Origin: an uncultured Sphingomonadaceae bacterium
Lineage (GTDB): Bacteria > Pseudomonadota > Alphaproteobacteria > Sphingomonadales > Sphingomonadaceae
Direction of reading: 5' to 3'
Length of the DNA stretch: 64,000 nucleotides
NCBI GenBank assembly: GCA_947488625.1
Contig: CANKZR010000001.1
Location: forward strand, 2,074,723-2,138,722
Shown here: one piece after another, positions 41,467 to 50,124 of the stretch
How the letters are laid out: the number at the start of each line of letters is the position of its first letter
How positions within the stretch are numbered: position 1 is the stretch's first letter
The notes under the pieces: model-generated
What the model saw: the letters and a program-made list of their open reading frames with translations, nothing else
Databases searched by the model: none
What the model was told of the DNA's origin: nothing
Translations under genes and position numbers: made by a program

Positions 41467-42630
41467 CTACCAGCGCCGTCGCATCTGTGCCGAAAGACGG
41501 CGGGTGCGCAACTGCTCCTGTCGCTCGGCGCTTGAAACTCGAGCCGTTGAGGCAGAGATGCGCTTCGCAATCTCGTGTATTGGAATTGCCGCGAGCGAGG
41601 GAGCAGGACCGCTGTTGGCCTCTGTCCAGCGCAGCATGATCGAACCCTCGTCATTTCCTGCCGGATCGAGCCAGTTGGCAACGCCAGGATCCTTCAGCGC
41701 GATTACCGCCCGGAACTTTCCATCATCATCGATCACCGCCTGCCCGCCGTTGAGGCTGGACTGGTGGTTCACCCAATCGATCGCGTTCCAGCGCATATCA
41801 TTGAGTTGTACGTTCCAATAGCGAACACGATCGGGCAATTCGGTTTCAAGCAATAGCGCCATACCCGGTTCCAGGCGAAACAGTCCCTGGTAATAGTGCT
41901 GCCCCTCTACGCCGCCGCGCCCTGCCCAGTCATCATGCTCGAAGCTGTTCCATAGCCCCTTGCGCCTCTGCCCCTCAATGAATTGCAGCGCCATTCCCGC
42001 CAACCGCGCCGGATAATCGGCAAGGGTCGCAAGGCGCAGGCCAATTTCCTCGTGAGACCACTGGCGAGGGACATGCGCAACGTCGAGCCGTTCGATGGCG
42101 AAGCGTGCTTCACGCCCGCCGCCCCAGTCGTAGCTGGCCTGTCGCATGGATAGCGATCTGGCTGCCGTATCGAGATGCACCCAGTTTCCATCCCAACTGC
42201 CGGGCTTTTCCTGACTCAAGAGCAGCGAGAAACGTCCTTGTGCATCAAGGGCGAGATCATCGAAATCGATCGTGGCCAGCGACGGACCGGGCCTGTCCAT
42301 CACTGCAAAACCACCGGCGGCGATATCCATCTGCAGGAACAGGCCGTCGCCACGCTCGCCTGTCAGTAGATATTGGCCATCTCCGTCGATCGAGGCAGTG
42401 CCGTATATGAAATCGGGATTTGTCCCGACCAGATTGAGATGGGTGTTCACCGCAGGCACGAAGTCGGGCCGGTCACGATCCGCGAAAGTGGTAAGCCAGC
42501 CGGATGCGAGCGTCATGAACAGCAAACGCTCCACCTCGGCAACGTCACTCTTGTCATGCCCGGACGGCAAAAGGTCGAATACCACTTCAGCTGATGACAA
42601 GCGGGCGATATAGTCGGCCCAGCGGCTCAC
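41467..42630 (-). CDS. DUF1214 domain-containing protein
   Basis: 387 residues. The C-terminal part, RYWNVQLNDMRWNAIDWVNH, QSSLNGGQAVIDDDGKFRAV and GVANWLDPAGNDEGSIMLRW, is the DUF1214 signature; the N-terminal part has NTHLNLVGTNPDFIYG. No signal peptide is seen. The family has no firm biochemical role but is recurrent in steroid and hydrocarbon catabolic loci. Its ATG overlaps the sulfotransferase stop, so the two are coupled. Confidence 0.88.
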   Translation of the reverse strand: MSRWADYIARLSSAEVVFDLLPSGHDKSDVAEVERLLFMTLASGWLTTFADRDRPDFVPAVNTHLNLVGTNPDFIYGTASIDGDGQYLLTGERGDGLFLQMDIAAGGFAVMDRPGPSLATIDFDDLALDAQGRFSLLLSQEKPGSWDGNWVHLDTAARSLSMRQASYDWGGGREARFAIERLDVAHVPRQWSHEEIGLRLATLADYPARLAGMALQFIEGQRRKGLWNSFEHDDWAGRGGVEGQHYYQGLFRLEPGMALLLETELPDRVRYWNVQLNDMRWNAIDWVNHQSSLNGGQAVIDDDGKFRAVIALKDPGVANWLDPAGNDEGSIMLRWTEANSGPAPSLAAIPIHEIAKRISASTARVSSAERQEQLRTRRLSAQMRRRW

Positions 42631-43766
42631 AGATAATCCTCATACGCCGCGATATAGTCTGCATAGACGTCCTCAACCTGCTGCCGCGTCAGGCCGTAGT
42701 CAGCCAGTTCATAACGATGCTGTCCGTGTTTGTCGGCCGGATGCTCTCGCCACCAGCGGGAAACCGCCTCTTCACTGGCGGATGAAAATTCGATGTCGGC
42801 GTGATCATAAACTTGGCGAACCGAACCCGCTGGGTCTGCGATCAGTTCGCGGAAAGCGAGATCAAGCACCGTTACCTGCGGATTGGCCTCGCGCCACCGG
42901 AGCGCCGCAGCCTGTCCGTCGTGCCAGAGGTACAGCAGTTCCTGCCCCAGATCGTCGCGGTCGATTTTCTCGAAGGCGACACAACGGATGACTTCGATAA
43001 GCCGCGAAATAGATGCCATCACCGTCACCGGATCGCGGTGCGGTTGCACCAGGACGGCGTCGGGATAGGTATCGAACAGTTCGGGCAGATGATGGGCGTG
43101 TTCCTGCACCTTGAGCACCCAGCGCTTTCGCGGATTTTTCCATGATAGATGCTGCAACCACATCTTGTGCACCTGGTACCCGAAACGGGTGTCGGCCTTG
43201 CGATACCAGTCGTAATAGGAAGGCAGACGGAACAGCATCGTCGGGTTGATGCCTTTGAAGGCGGTTTCCAGCATCATCCCGCATTCCTGCGGAATACGCG
43301 CACCGATGGGGTGCGCCTTCAGCACATCGGCCCATGCGCCGGTGAAGTTGTCCCTCACGTAGGCATCGAAGCCATCCGCGCGCGGATCGGTCTCGAATGT
43401 TGCCGCTTCGGGTGGCGGCGATGGTGCAGCAACTTCCCATTGCAGCGGCGTGCGTATCTGCGGGTCTGCACCGATTAGCGCGTGCAGGATTGATGTACCA
43501 CAACGCGGAAGACCGAGGATGAACACCGGGCGAGTGATCTCTACATCGGCAATTTCGGGATGCGCCTTGCGATCTGCCGCAATCGCCGCAAGACGCGACA
43601 GATTGTCGCGAAACTGAGCTAGCGCACGCTCGTGGCCTGTCGAGGTAAGCCCGTTTTCTTGCTTCAGCGCTTCCAGCGCCGCCGCAAGGCCCGGCCTGAC
43701 GCCTGCCGCCATGTCGGCGTCCAGACCTGCTTCCTTGATCATCTGCTCCGATGTCGGGTCGGCCAT
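42627..43766 (-). CDS. Sulfotransferase family protein
   Basis: 379 residues, complete. The 5'-phosphosulfate loop is VFILGLPRCGTSILHALI at about residues 81-98; the 3'-phosphate site is FDTYPDAVLVQPHRDPVTVM near 230-250; WVLKVQEHAHHLPEL lies between. Belongs to Sulfotransfer_3 like the partial gene at the left end. Presence with the DUF1214 gene and a dyad 57 bp upstream suggests regulated expression with the pathway. PAPS-dependent activity on a pathway alcohol is possible, but these proteins may have other roles. Confidence 0.92.
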   Translation of the reverse strand: MADPTSEQMIKEAGLDADMAAGVRPGLAAALEALKQENGLTSTGHERALAQFRDNLSRLAAIAADRKAHPEIADVEITRPVFILGLPRCGTSILHALIGADPQIRTPLQWEVAAPSPPPEAATFETDPRADGFDAYVRDNFTGAWADVLKAHPIGARIPQECGMMLETAFKGINPTMLFRLPSYYDWYRKADTRFGYQVHKMWLQHLSWKNPRKRWVLKVQEHAHHLPELFDTYPDAVLVQPHRDPVTVMASISRLIEVIRCVAFEKIDRDDLGQELLYLWHDGQAAALRWREANPQVTVLDLAFRELIADPAGSVRQVYDHADIEFSSASEEAVSRWWREHPADKHGQHRYELADYGLTRQQVEDVYADYIAAYEDYL

Positions 43767-43822
43767 TTTTCGCTCCTGTCCTCTCCAGTGGTTGGAAACT
43801 ATGCGGACAAAAATTGCGGCAA

Positions 43823-43838
43823 CCTACCTCAGGGTAGG
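43823..43838. promoter_or_regulatory. Shared 16-bp dyad (regulon site 8), perfect copy
   Basis: CCTACC-TCAG-GGTAGG is a perfect 6-4-6 inverted repeat. On the minus strand it is followed by TTGCCG, so the extended orientation points to the sulfotransferase (57 bp away); the GMC gene is 102 bp away on the other side. Confidence 0.62.
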
Positions 43839-43939
43839 ACAGGCTAGCCTCGTGTGACGCCAGATTTCCCAGCCTGAGGAACGGGAATGAGGTATTTGGC
43901 ACATAGCATGACTGACTGCATGATCGTGGTGGCAGCGCG

Positions 43940-45547
43940 ATGAAGGCGCATTCGTCATACGATTTCATTGTGGTCGGCGCGGGGTCGTCTGGATGCGTGC
44001 TCGCCAATCGCCTGAGCGAGAACTCATCGAATAGCGTGTTGCTCATCGAAGGCGGACCGGATGACAAGAGCCCGCTGATCCGCATGCCGCGCGGTGTTGG
44101 CAAACTGCTGGATCCGGCTAATCCGCATGTCTTCGCCTATGATGTCAGCCCTGCGGGCAATCAACCGGAAGAGATGTGGCGCAAGGGTCGGACCATAGGT
44201 GGCTCGAGCTCGATCAACGGCATGGTCTATATGCGAGGTGCGCCGCAGGATTACGACGACTGGGAAAAGGCGGGATGCACTGGTTGGGGCTGGGATCGCA
44301 TAGGGCGCCATTTCATTGCGCTGGAAAATCACGTCCTGGGTGCAGCGGAATGGCGCGGCACAGGCGGTCCCTTGCGCATCACCGTCGCAGCAGACGGCAA
44401 TCCCGTGACCGCCGCGATGTTGGATGCCGGCGCGCAGATGGGTGTGCCGACGGTAGATGACGTCAATGCAGTCGATGTCGTGGCGGACCAAGGCATGGGC
44501 TATCAGCCGACGACGACATGGAAAGGCGAACGCTTCTCGGCGGCGCGAGCCTTTCTCGATCCGATACGCGACCGGCCAAACCTTACCATCATGACCAGCG
44601 CTTCTGTCGAAAGGATCGCATGCGAAGGCAATCGGGCGGCGGGCGTAATCGTCGATGGTCGAACCATCGCCTGCTGCGGTGAGATTATCCTGAGCGCAGG
44701 AGCAGTCGAGTCCCCCAAACTGCTAGAGCTGTCGGGTATCGGAGACACGGCGCGGCTGAAATCGCTGGGCATCGAGGTCGTCGCACACAGCCCAAATGTC
44801 GGAGAAAATCTGCGCGAACATCGCTATGTCGCGGTCGACTGGCGTATCCGGGGCCATAGCTCGAACCAGAAGCTGCGCGGAATGGGCCTGATTGCGTCGG
44901 TCCTTCGATACCTGTTCCAGCGGCGTGGCCCCATGACCGGTGCAGCGCACGAAATCGGTGGCTTCATAAAGACGACGCCGGACCTTGATCGCCCCGACGC
45001 GCAAGTCGGATCGATGCTTGTCACAATGAAGCAGAACGCCAAGGGCAAGGTGGTGCTGGATGATTTTCCGGGCATGCGCCTGCTGGGCTATTTCACTCGC
45101 CCGGAAAGCTGCGGCTCTACGCATATCCGTTCCCGTGATCCGGCTGCCCCGCCCCGGATCGACGCGAATCACTGTGCCGAAAAAATCGACCGCGACAGGG
45201 CGCTCGCCCTATTCAAATGGATCCGCCGTTTCGGCCAGCAGGATGCGCTCTCGCCATGGGTGGTCGAGGAAGTGGGCATGGCTGCGCAGATTCATTCGGA
45301 CGAGGAAATCCTCGCCAACTTGCTTCAGCTCGGCGGAACATCCTTCCATATCGCCGGTACGGCCGCGATGGGCGCGGAGCCAGACAGTGTGCTCGATCCG
45401 CAATTGCGCGTTCGCGGTGTTTCAGGACTTCGGGTGTGCGACACTTCGATCATGCCCGAACTTGTATCCGGCAACACCAACGCACCCGCCATGGCCATCG
45501 CGATGAACGCCTCGGACATGATCCTCAGCAAGGAACGCACTACATGA
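43940..45547 (+). CDS. GMC-family FAD oxidoreductase (choline dehydrogenase-like)
   Basis: 535 residues. FAD motif DFIVVGAGSSGCVLANRLSE at residues 8-27, GRTIGGSSSINGMVYMRG, CGEIILSAGAVESPKLLELSGIG (the GMC second signature), TSFHIAGTAAMG with the catalytic His, and VSGNTNAPAMAIAM with the conserved Asn. It oxidises a primary alcohol to the aldehyde; the aldehyde dehydrogenase that follows (ATGA overlap) would carry it on to the acid. Together they give the carboxylate for CoA ligation. Confidence 0.94.
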   Translation: MKAHSSYDFIVVGAGSSGCVLANRLSENSSNSVLLIEGGPDDKSPLIRMPRGVGKLLDPANPHVFAYDVSPAGNQPEEMWRKGRTIGGSSSINGMVYMRGAPQDYDDWEKAGCTGWGWDRIGRHFIALENHVLGAAEWRGTGGPLRITVAADGNPVTAAMLDAGAQMGVPTVDDVNAVDVVADQGMGYQPTTTWKGERFSAARAFLDPIRDRPNLTIMTSASVERIACEGNRAAGVIVDGRTIACCGEIILSAGAVESPKLLELSGIGDTARLKSLGIEVVAHSPNVGENLREHRYVAVDWRIRGHSSNQKLRGMGLIASVLRYLFQRRGPMTGAAHEIGGFIKTTPDLDRPDAQVGSMLVTMKQNAKGKVVLDDFPGMRLLGYFTRPESCGSTHIRSRDPAAPPRIDANHCAEKIDRDRALALFKWIRRFGQQDALSPWVVEEVGMAAQIHSDEEILANLLQLGGTSFHIAGTAAMGAEPDSVLDPQLRVRGVSGLRVCDTSIMPELVSGNTNAPAMAIAMNASDMILSKERTT

Positions 45548-47031
45548 CCATACCATTCATCGACATTGCGCAGGTCTATTACGACGGCGCATGGCATGCA
45601 CCGCAGGCAGGCACGGAAGCCGTGATCAACCCCGCGACGGAAGATGTGCTGGCGAACGCGCCTGTCGCTTCGGCACAGCAGGTCGAGGCGGCAATTGCCT
45701 CTGCCCGTGAAGCGTTCGACACCGGACCATGGCCGAGGATGTCGATGGCAGAGCGCGCCGACGTAGTCGAAGCCCTGGCAAGGGAACTGCGAGCAAAACA
45801 GTCGCAGATCGCGGAATTGATCGTGGCCGAAGTGGGCTGCGCGGCAAGCATCACGCAACTGATGCAGGTGGACAACCCCCTGCGACTTTTAGAAGCTGCG
45901 ATCGGCCATGCGCGGCGCGAGCAGTCCGAGCGGCTGCCCATAGACGTTACGCCCAACCCCTTCGCGCCCGACGGCCCCCGCTTCATTGGCGGGACCACGG
46001 TAGTGCGCGAACCAATTGGCGTTGTCTCTGCGATCACCGGCTACAATTTCCCCTTCCTGCTCAACCTCGCAAAGATCGGCCCTGCCCTTCTGGCGGGTTG
46101 CACGATGGTTCTGAAACCGTCGCCCTTCACGCCGTTTTCCGCGCTGATGTTCGGTCGCTTGGCAGACGAAATCGGACTGCCGCCGGGCGTACTCAACATT
46201 GTCACCGGAGGTATCGAAGAGGGGCAACTGTTGTGCACTGACGAGCGGGTCGACATGGTCACTTTCACAGGTTCGGAAGCCGTGGGTGCACAGATCATGG
46301 GGCAGGCCGCCCCAACGCTGAAAAAAGTTCATCTGGAACTGGGCGGCAAGTCGGCGATGATCGTGCGTGAGGACGCCGATGTAGAGCGCGCTGCGGCAAC
46401 CGCCGCAACTCTCCTGTCCATCAATGCCGGACAAGGGTGCGCCATTCCCACCCGCTTCCTCGTGCACGAAAGCCAGCGGTCAAGGTTCGCGGCGACCGCA
46501 GCAGCTGTGGCAGGGCAGATCAGCGTCGGCGATCCCGCAGACCCTGCGACCGGCATGGGGCCATTGATACGCGCAAGCCAGCGCAGCAAGGTCGAGCATT
46601 TTATCGAGCTGGGCCATTCCGCCGGAGCTAAACGTGTGTGCGGCGGGAGGCGGCCAGAAGGTCTCGACAAGGGCTACTTCACACAAGTGACGCTGTTCGA
46701 CGATGTCACCAACGACATGGCCATCGCGCAAGAAGAAATCTTCGGCCCGGTTGGCTGCATAATCGGCTTCTCCTCTGACGAGGAAGCGATCCGCATTGCC
46801 AATGATTCGCGCTACGGTCTTAATGGTGCAATCGAGACAGCCGACGCTGCGAAGGGCTATGAAATGGCCATGCAGGTCCGGGCCGGCAGCGTCTCGCTGA
46901 ACGGTGGAACAGGCACCATGAGCGACGCCCCGATCGGGGGTTACAAACGGTCAGGCAATGGGCGCGAGTACGGCCCAGGCTGGCTGCGGGAATACCAGCA
47001 CGAAAAATCCATATTCTATCCGATCGGGTGA
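45544..47031 (+). CDS. Aldehyde dehydrogenase
   Basis: 495 residues from ATG 45544. Motifs: SAITGYNFPFLLNLAKIGPA, KPSPFTP, FTGSEAVGAQI (NAD loop), KVHLELGGKS with the general base Glu265, and SINAGQGCAIPTR with the catalytic Cys299. Length is typical of NAD(P)-dependent ALDHs (about 480-500). A frame extension to 45217 overlaps the GMC gene and is rejected. Functionally linked with the GMC oxidase. Confidence 0.95.
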   Translation: MTIPFIDIAQVYYDGAWHAPQAGTEAVINPATEDVLANAPVASAQQVEAAIASAREAFDTGPWPRMSMAERADVVEALARELRAKQSQIAELIVAEVGCAASITQLMQVDNPLRLLEAAIGHARREQSERLPIDVTPNPFAPDGPRFIGGTTVVREPIGVVSAITGYNFPFLLNLAKIGPALLAGCTMVLKPSPFTPFSALMFGRLADEIGLPPGVLNIVTGGIEEGQLLCTDERVDMVTFTGSEAVGAQIMGQAAPTLKKVHLELGGKSAMIVREDADVERAAATAATLLSINAGQGCAIPTRFLVHESQRSRFAATAAAVAGQISVGDPADPATGMGPLIRASQRSKVEHFIELGHSAGAKRVCGGRRPEGLDKGYFTQVTLFDDVTNDMAIAQEEIFGPVGCIIGFSSDEEAIRIANDSRYGLNGAIETADAAKGYEMAMQVRAGSVSLNGGTGTMSDAPIGGYKRSGNGREYGPGWLREYQHEKSIFYPIG

Positions 47032-47056
47032 TAGCGACGAGAGAGGAACGACAGCC

Positions 47057-47356
47057 GTGAGCGAGACGATTATTGTTACCCTGGAACTGACTCTGAAGCC
47101 TGAAGTGGTCGCGCAATTCTGCGAGCAGATTCCGCTTACACTGGAAGGCACAAGGACATTTCCCGGCTTTGTGAATATCAATATTAGGCGCCATGCCGAC
47201 GATCCCAACCGCGTGATCTTCATCGAGGAATGGGAAACGCGCGCCGCGTACGAGGCCTATGTCGCGTTCCGCACCGAACAGGGGATGATGGATCAGATGG
47301 CCGCGATGCTGACCGAGCCACCCCGAACCGAATATTGGGACAGCAAAATTGCATGA
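47057..47356 (+). CDS. Antibiotic biosynthesis monooxygenase (ABM) domain protein
   Basis: 99 residues from GTG 47057, with GAGAGG about nine bases upstream. The ferredoxin-like dimeric alpha/beta-barrel pattern is clear: TIIVTLELTLKPEVVAQFCE, FPGFVNINIRRH, NRVIFIEEWETRAAYEAYVA. Members include quinol/anthrone monooxygenases and heme-degrading proteins; no cofactor residues can be assigned. 25 bp after the ALDH. Confidence 0.85.
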   Translation: MSETIIVTLELTLKPEVVAQFCEQIPLTLEGTRTFPGFVNINIRRHADDPNRVIFIEEWETRAAYEAYVAFRTEQGMMDQMAAMLTEPPRTEYWDSKIA

Positions 47357-47395
47357 CTCCGTCGTCATTGTGAACACCGGGAAGAGGCCGATGCC

Positions 47396-47824
47396 ATGAA
47401 TGTCCACCGCCGGATCGAAAGCGGGCTGAGTAGCCAGGATGAACGTTCTATAAGCGCCGTTCTCATTGCCTATGCGAACAGTATCGATACCCGTGACTGG
47501 GCCTTGTTTCGCAGCTGTTTCACCGGAGATTGTCAAACTGATTACGGCAATTTCGGCTGCTGGAACAATCTGGTAGACCTGACCGATTACATGCGCGGTG
47601 CACATTCCGGCCTCGGCCCGACGCTTCACCGTATCAGCAATATCCAGCTTGCCGCCATAAGTGGAGGAGCAAGTTCGCTGTGTTATGTCGATGCGCTCTT
47701 GCGACAAGTGAATGAGAAGGGGCCGATTCATCGCGGGATCGGCACATACGAAGATTTTCTGGTGCGAACGGGCGATGGCTGGAAGATTGCGCGGCGGACT
47801 TTCAAGGCGGTGATACTCGAATGA
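47396..47824 (+). CDS. SnoaL-like protein
   Basis: 142 residues: SISAVLIAYANSIDTRDWAL, FRSCFTGDCQTDYG, TLHRISNIQLA and TYEDFLVRTGDGWKIARRTF are the SnoaL_4/ring-hydroxylating beta-like NTF2 fold. Fifth NTF2-like entry in the window when the fragment at 1192 is counted with those at 8755, 9174 and 36227. Coupled to the following SDR (ATGA). Confidence 0.83.
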   Translation: MNVHRRIESGLSSQDERSISAVLIAYANSIDTRDWALFRSCFTGDCQTDYGNFGCWNNLVDLTDYMRGAHSGLGPTLHRISNIQLAAISGGASSLCYVDALLRQVNEKGPIHRGIGTYEDFLVRTGDGWKIARRTFKAVILE

Positions 47825-48561
47825 CAAGGACGCAGGACATGCAACTCGAAGGCAAGGTCGCTATCGTGACCGGCGCATCGGCTGGTATCGGATCGGCCAC
47901 TGCGCGAGCGCTTGCGGAAGGCGGCGCAAAGCTGCTGCTTGTCGCGCGGCGGGAGGACCGGCTGCAGGACTTGCAGCGGGAAATTGGCGGCGATACGCAG
48001 ATACTCTCGATCGATCTTGCCGAACAAGCCGCCGCCCAGACGATGCTGGACTATGCGGAAGAGACCTTCGGTACAGTTGATATTCTGGTGAACAATGCCG
48101 GGATCCTGCGCACCAGCCATCATGATGATTTCGACCTCGATGAACTCGACCGGATGATCGCCATCAACTATTCGGCTGCCGTGCGATCAAGCATCATCGC
48201 AGCAAGATTGATGAAGGCACGCCGCACCGGGCAGATCGTCAACATATCCAGTATCGGCGCCGGCATCGCAGCCGCCGGCACTGGGGTCTACGGCGGGCTG
48301 AAGGCAGCTCTCGAGCGATTCACCGAAGTTCTGCGAGTCGAGCTTGCCGGTTCGGGCGTGCGCGTCGGCATCGTTGCACCGGGCACGACTTCCACCGAGA
48401 TTTTTTCCGAGATGAAGGCCAAGGGAGAACCGGGCTGGGACGAATACATCCCGGCGATGCAACCTGAAGAGATCGCCCGCGCCGTCTGTTTCATGTGCGA
48501 ACAGACAGGCAATGCCAATGCAGCGCGGCTGCATATCTACGCAACGTCGGAGACCTTTTGA
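47821..48561 (+). CDS. SDR-family oxidoreductase
   Basis: 246 residues: GKVAIVTGASAGIGSATARA, LLVARREDRL (Arg residues favour NADPH), LVNNAGILRTS, VNISSIGAG, catalytic YGGLK, APGTTSTEIF. The YdfG/serine-dehydrogenase-like branch is suggested by the ARREDRL text. Ends nine bases before the convergent OYE gene. Confidence 0.92.
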   Translation: MTRTQDMQLEGKVAIVTGASAGIGSATARALAEGGAKLLLVARREDRLQDLQREIGGDTQILSIDLAEQAAAQTMLDYAEETFGTVDILVNNAGILRTSHHDDFDLDELDRMIAINYSAAVRSSIIAARLMKARRTGQIVNISSIGAGIAAAGTGVYGGLKAALERFTEVLRVELAGSGVRVGIVAPGTTSTEIFSEMKAKGEPGWDEYIPAMQPEEIARAVCFMCEQTGNANAARLHIYATSETF

Positions 48562-48569
48562 TAGGTGCT

Positions 48570-49649
48570 TCAGTCCAGCCGCGAATAGGCTGAGATATCG
48601 AATGGCTTGAAGGGTTCGCCCGTTAGCGCCTTCTGCGCCCAATGGGGGTCCATAAGCAGGGCCCTGCCAACCGCGACCAGGTCGAATTCACCGGCGTCGA
48701 AGCGACGGACGACTTCGGCAAGGTTATCGATTGCAGTGGTCTGTTCAGTGAAACTGGCCGCCAGTTCCTTGTCGAAACCGATTCCGCCCACTGTCATTGT
48801 CGGGCAGCCTGACAGTTTGCGTATCCATCCGGCAAGACCCATGTTCGAACCATTGAATGCAGGTTTCGAGAAAACGCGCGTGCTGACGTCAAAGATGTCG
48901 ACACCTGCGCGAACCAGAGCCATGCAGATCGCGCCAAGTTCATCGGGGTTGTCGGCCATGCGAGCTTCGTAGTCCTGCAATTTCCATTGCGATATTCGGA
49001 AGATGATCGGCATGTCAGGGCCGATCGCATCACGAACTGCTTCGATCAGCTTCACCGGAAACTGCAACCGTCGCGTGGCATCGCCACCCCACTCGTCGTC
49101 TCGGGTATTGGTCTGATCCCACAGGAAGCTGTCGAGCAGGTATCCATGCCCGCCATGAAGCGCGATGCCATCGAAGCCCACAGCCTTAGCGTTTTCGGCC
49201 GAACGGACGAAGGCGGCGATGACGTCTGCAATCTCCCCCTCGCTCATATTGGCCGGGCCAAGCGAGCGCGCCTCTGGGTGCGGCCCGGTGCCCTCCTGCC
49301 TTATCGCACCCATGTGCCAGAGCTGCGGTACGATTTTCCCACCAGCTTCATGCACGCGGTCCACCACCTCGCGCCAGCCGTACATAGCATCTTCGCCATG
49401 CAGTACGGGAATGTCCTTTTCTTCCATGCTCCCCTGGCCAAGCGCGGAAGGATGATCCACGCCCACGCCTTCGGTCACAATAAGGGCGACGTCGGCTCTG
49501 GCGCGGCGCGCATAATACTCGGCAACGTTCTCATCCGGCACGCCGCCGGGACTGAACTGCCGCGTCATCGGCGACATTACAAACCTGTTTGCCAAGTCCA
49601 GCGACTTGCATGAAAACGGCGAAAAAAGACCGCTTAATTCGTTACGCAT
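48570..49649 (-). CDS. Old yellow enzyme family NADH:flavin oxidoreductase
   Basis: 359 residues from ATG 49649 (MRNELSGLFSPF), with AGAGGG upstream; the 21 extra residues to 49712 cross a regulatory dyad. TIM-barrel landmarks: LANRFVMSPMTRQFSP, IVPQLWHMGAIR, GFDGIALHGGHGYLLDSFLW, RDDEWGGDATRRLQFPVKLI and DLVAVGRALLMDPHWAQKAL. FMN-dependent reduction of an activated C=C bond is the typical reaction. No C-terminal FeS/FAD extension as in 2,4-dienoyl-CoA reductase. Confidence 0.92.
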   Translation of the reverse strand: MRNELSGLFSPFSCKSLDLANRFVMSPMTRQFSPGGVPDENVAEYYARRARADVALIVTEGVGVDHPSALGQGSMEEKDIPVLHGEDAMYGWREVVDRVHEAGGKIVPQLWHMGAIRQEGTGPHPEARSLGPANMSEGEIADVIAAFVRSAENAKAVGFDGIALHGGHGYLLDSFLWDQTNTRDDEWGGDATRRLQFPVKLIEAVRDAIGPDMPIIFRISQWKLQDYEARMADNPDELGAICMALVRAGVDIFDVSTRVFSKPAFNGSNMGLAGWIRKLSGCPTMTVGGIGFDKELAASFTEQTTAIDNLAEVVRRFDAGEFDLVAVGRALLMDPHWAQKALTGEPFKPFDISAYSRLD

Positions 49650-49702
49650 AAATCGGTTTCCCTCTGTCACTGCGGACATCGGGAACAGGCAACAACCATG
49701 GT

Positions 49703-49718
49703 CCTGCCACACGGTAGG
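49703..49718. promoter_or_regulatory. Shared 16-bp dyad (regulon site 9)
   Basis: CCTGCC-ACAC-GGTAGG, 11 of 12 positions of the shared dyad. It lies 54 bp upstream of the OYE gene start and downstream of the ferredoxin gene, giving the OYE gene a promoter of its own. Confidence 0.5.
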
Positions 49719-49800
49719 CTATCCTGCACTACAGTTGGAAGAGCCGGCGGCTATCGAGCACGAAACCGTCAGAGCCTGCGCCACCGACCGTGGCGACATC

Positions 49801-50013
49801 CTAGGCGTCTTCGACCGCCAGGGCAGATTGCGGGCATGCATCGGCGCCTTCGCGGGCGGAATCTTCCAGGCCCTCTGGCACGATCTCATCGTCCACGTAG
49901 ACGATTCCGTGCTCGTCGAGCTTGTACACTTCCGGGCAAATCTCGGCGCAGACGCCATAGCCGCAGCACGCTGGTTTGTTGATTACGACTTTCAGTTTTC
50001 CCTTTTCAGACAT
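49801..50013 (-). CDS. Single-cluster ferredoxin, 4Fe-4S or 3Fe-4S
   Basis: 70 residues from ATG 50013 (GGAGAG a few bases upstream; MERL extension possible from 50025). Ligands: Cys16-x-G-x-G-x-Cys22-x3-Cys26-Pro, and Cys60-Pro near the end. A fourth cysteine at 26, which 3Fe-4S relatives lack, favours a 4Fe-4S cluster. Such small ferredoxins serve P450s and Rieske oxygenases; it is divergent from the Rieske dioxygenase operon, which lacks its own ferredoxin but has a reductase, so it is a good candidate partner. Confidence 0.9.
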   Translation of the reverse strand: MSEKGKLKVVINKPACCGYGVCAEICPEVYKLDEHGIVYVDDEIVPEGLEDSAREGADACPQSALAVEDA

Positions 50014-50050
50014 CAATCTCTCCATCGTTTTCCGTCTTAAGAGCCACTTT

Positions 50051-50079
50051 ACATATTGAACAGATGTTATTCAATGTGT
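50051..50079. promoter_or_regulatory. Inverted repeat upstream of the Rieske dioxygenase operon
   Basis: ACATATTGAA and TTCAATGTGT are 10-bp arms with one mismatch around a 9-base centre, 46 bp before the dioxygenase alpha start. The operon carries a TetR gene (54092), the most likely protein to bind here; it could also regulate the divergent ferredoxin. Confidence 0.55.
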
Positions 50080-50124
50080 ATAACGCGAATCAATTATAAA
50101 AATGAATACGGAGAAGATGCTGAA

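Noticed and set aside
42862..44103. 413-codon minus-strand frame
   Set aside because: It is a shadow of the sulfotransferase gene and crosses the divergent promoter; no family text.
45217..45543. 109-residue extension of the aldehyde dehydrogenase
   Set aside because: It overlaps the GMC gene in another frame; ATG 45544 fits the coupled ATGA start.
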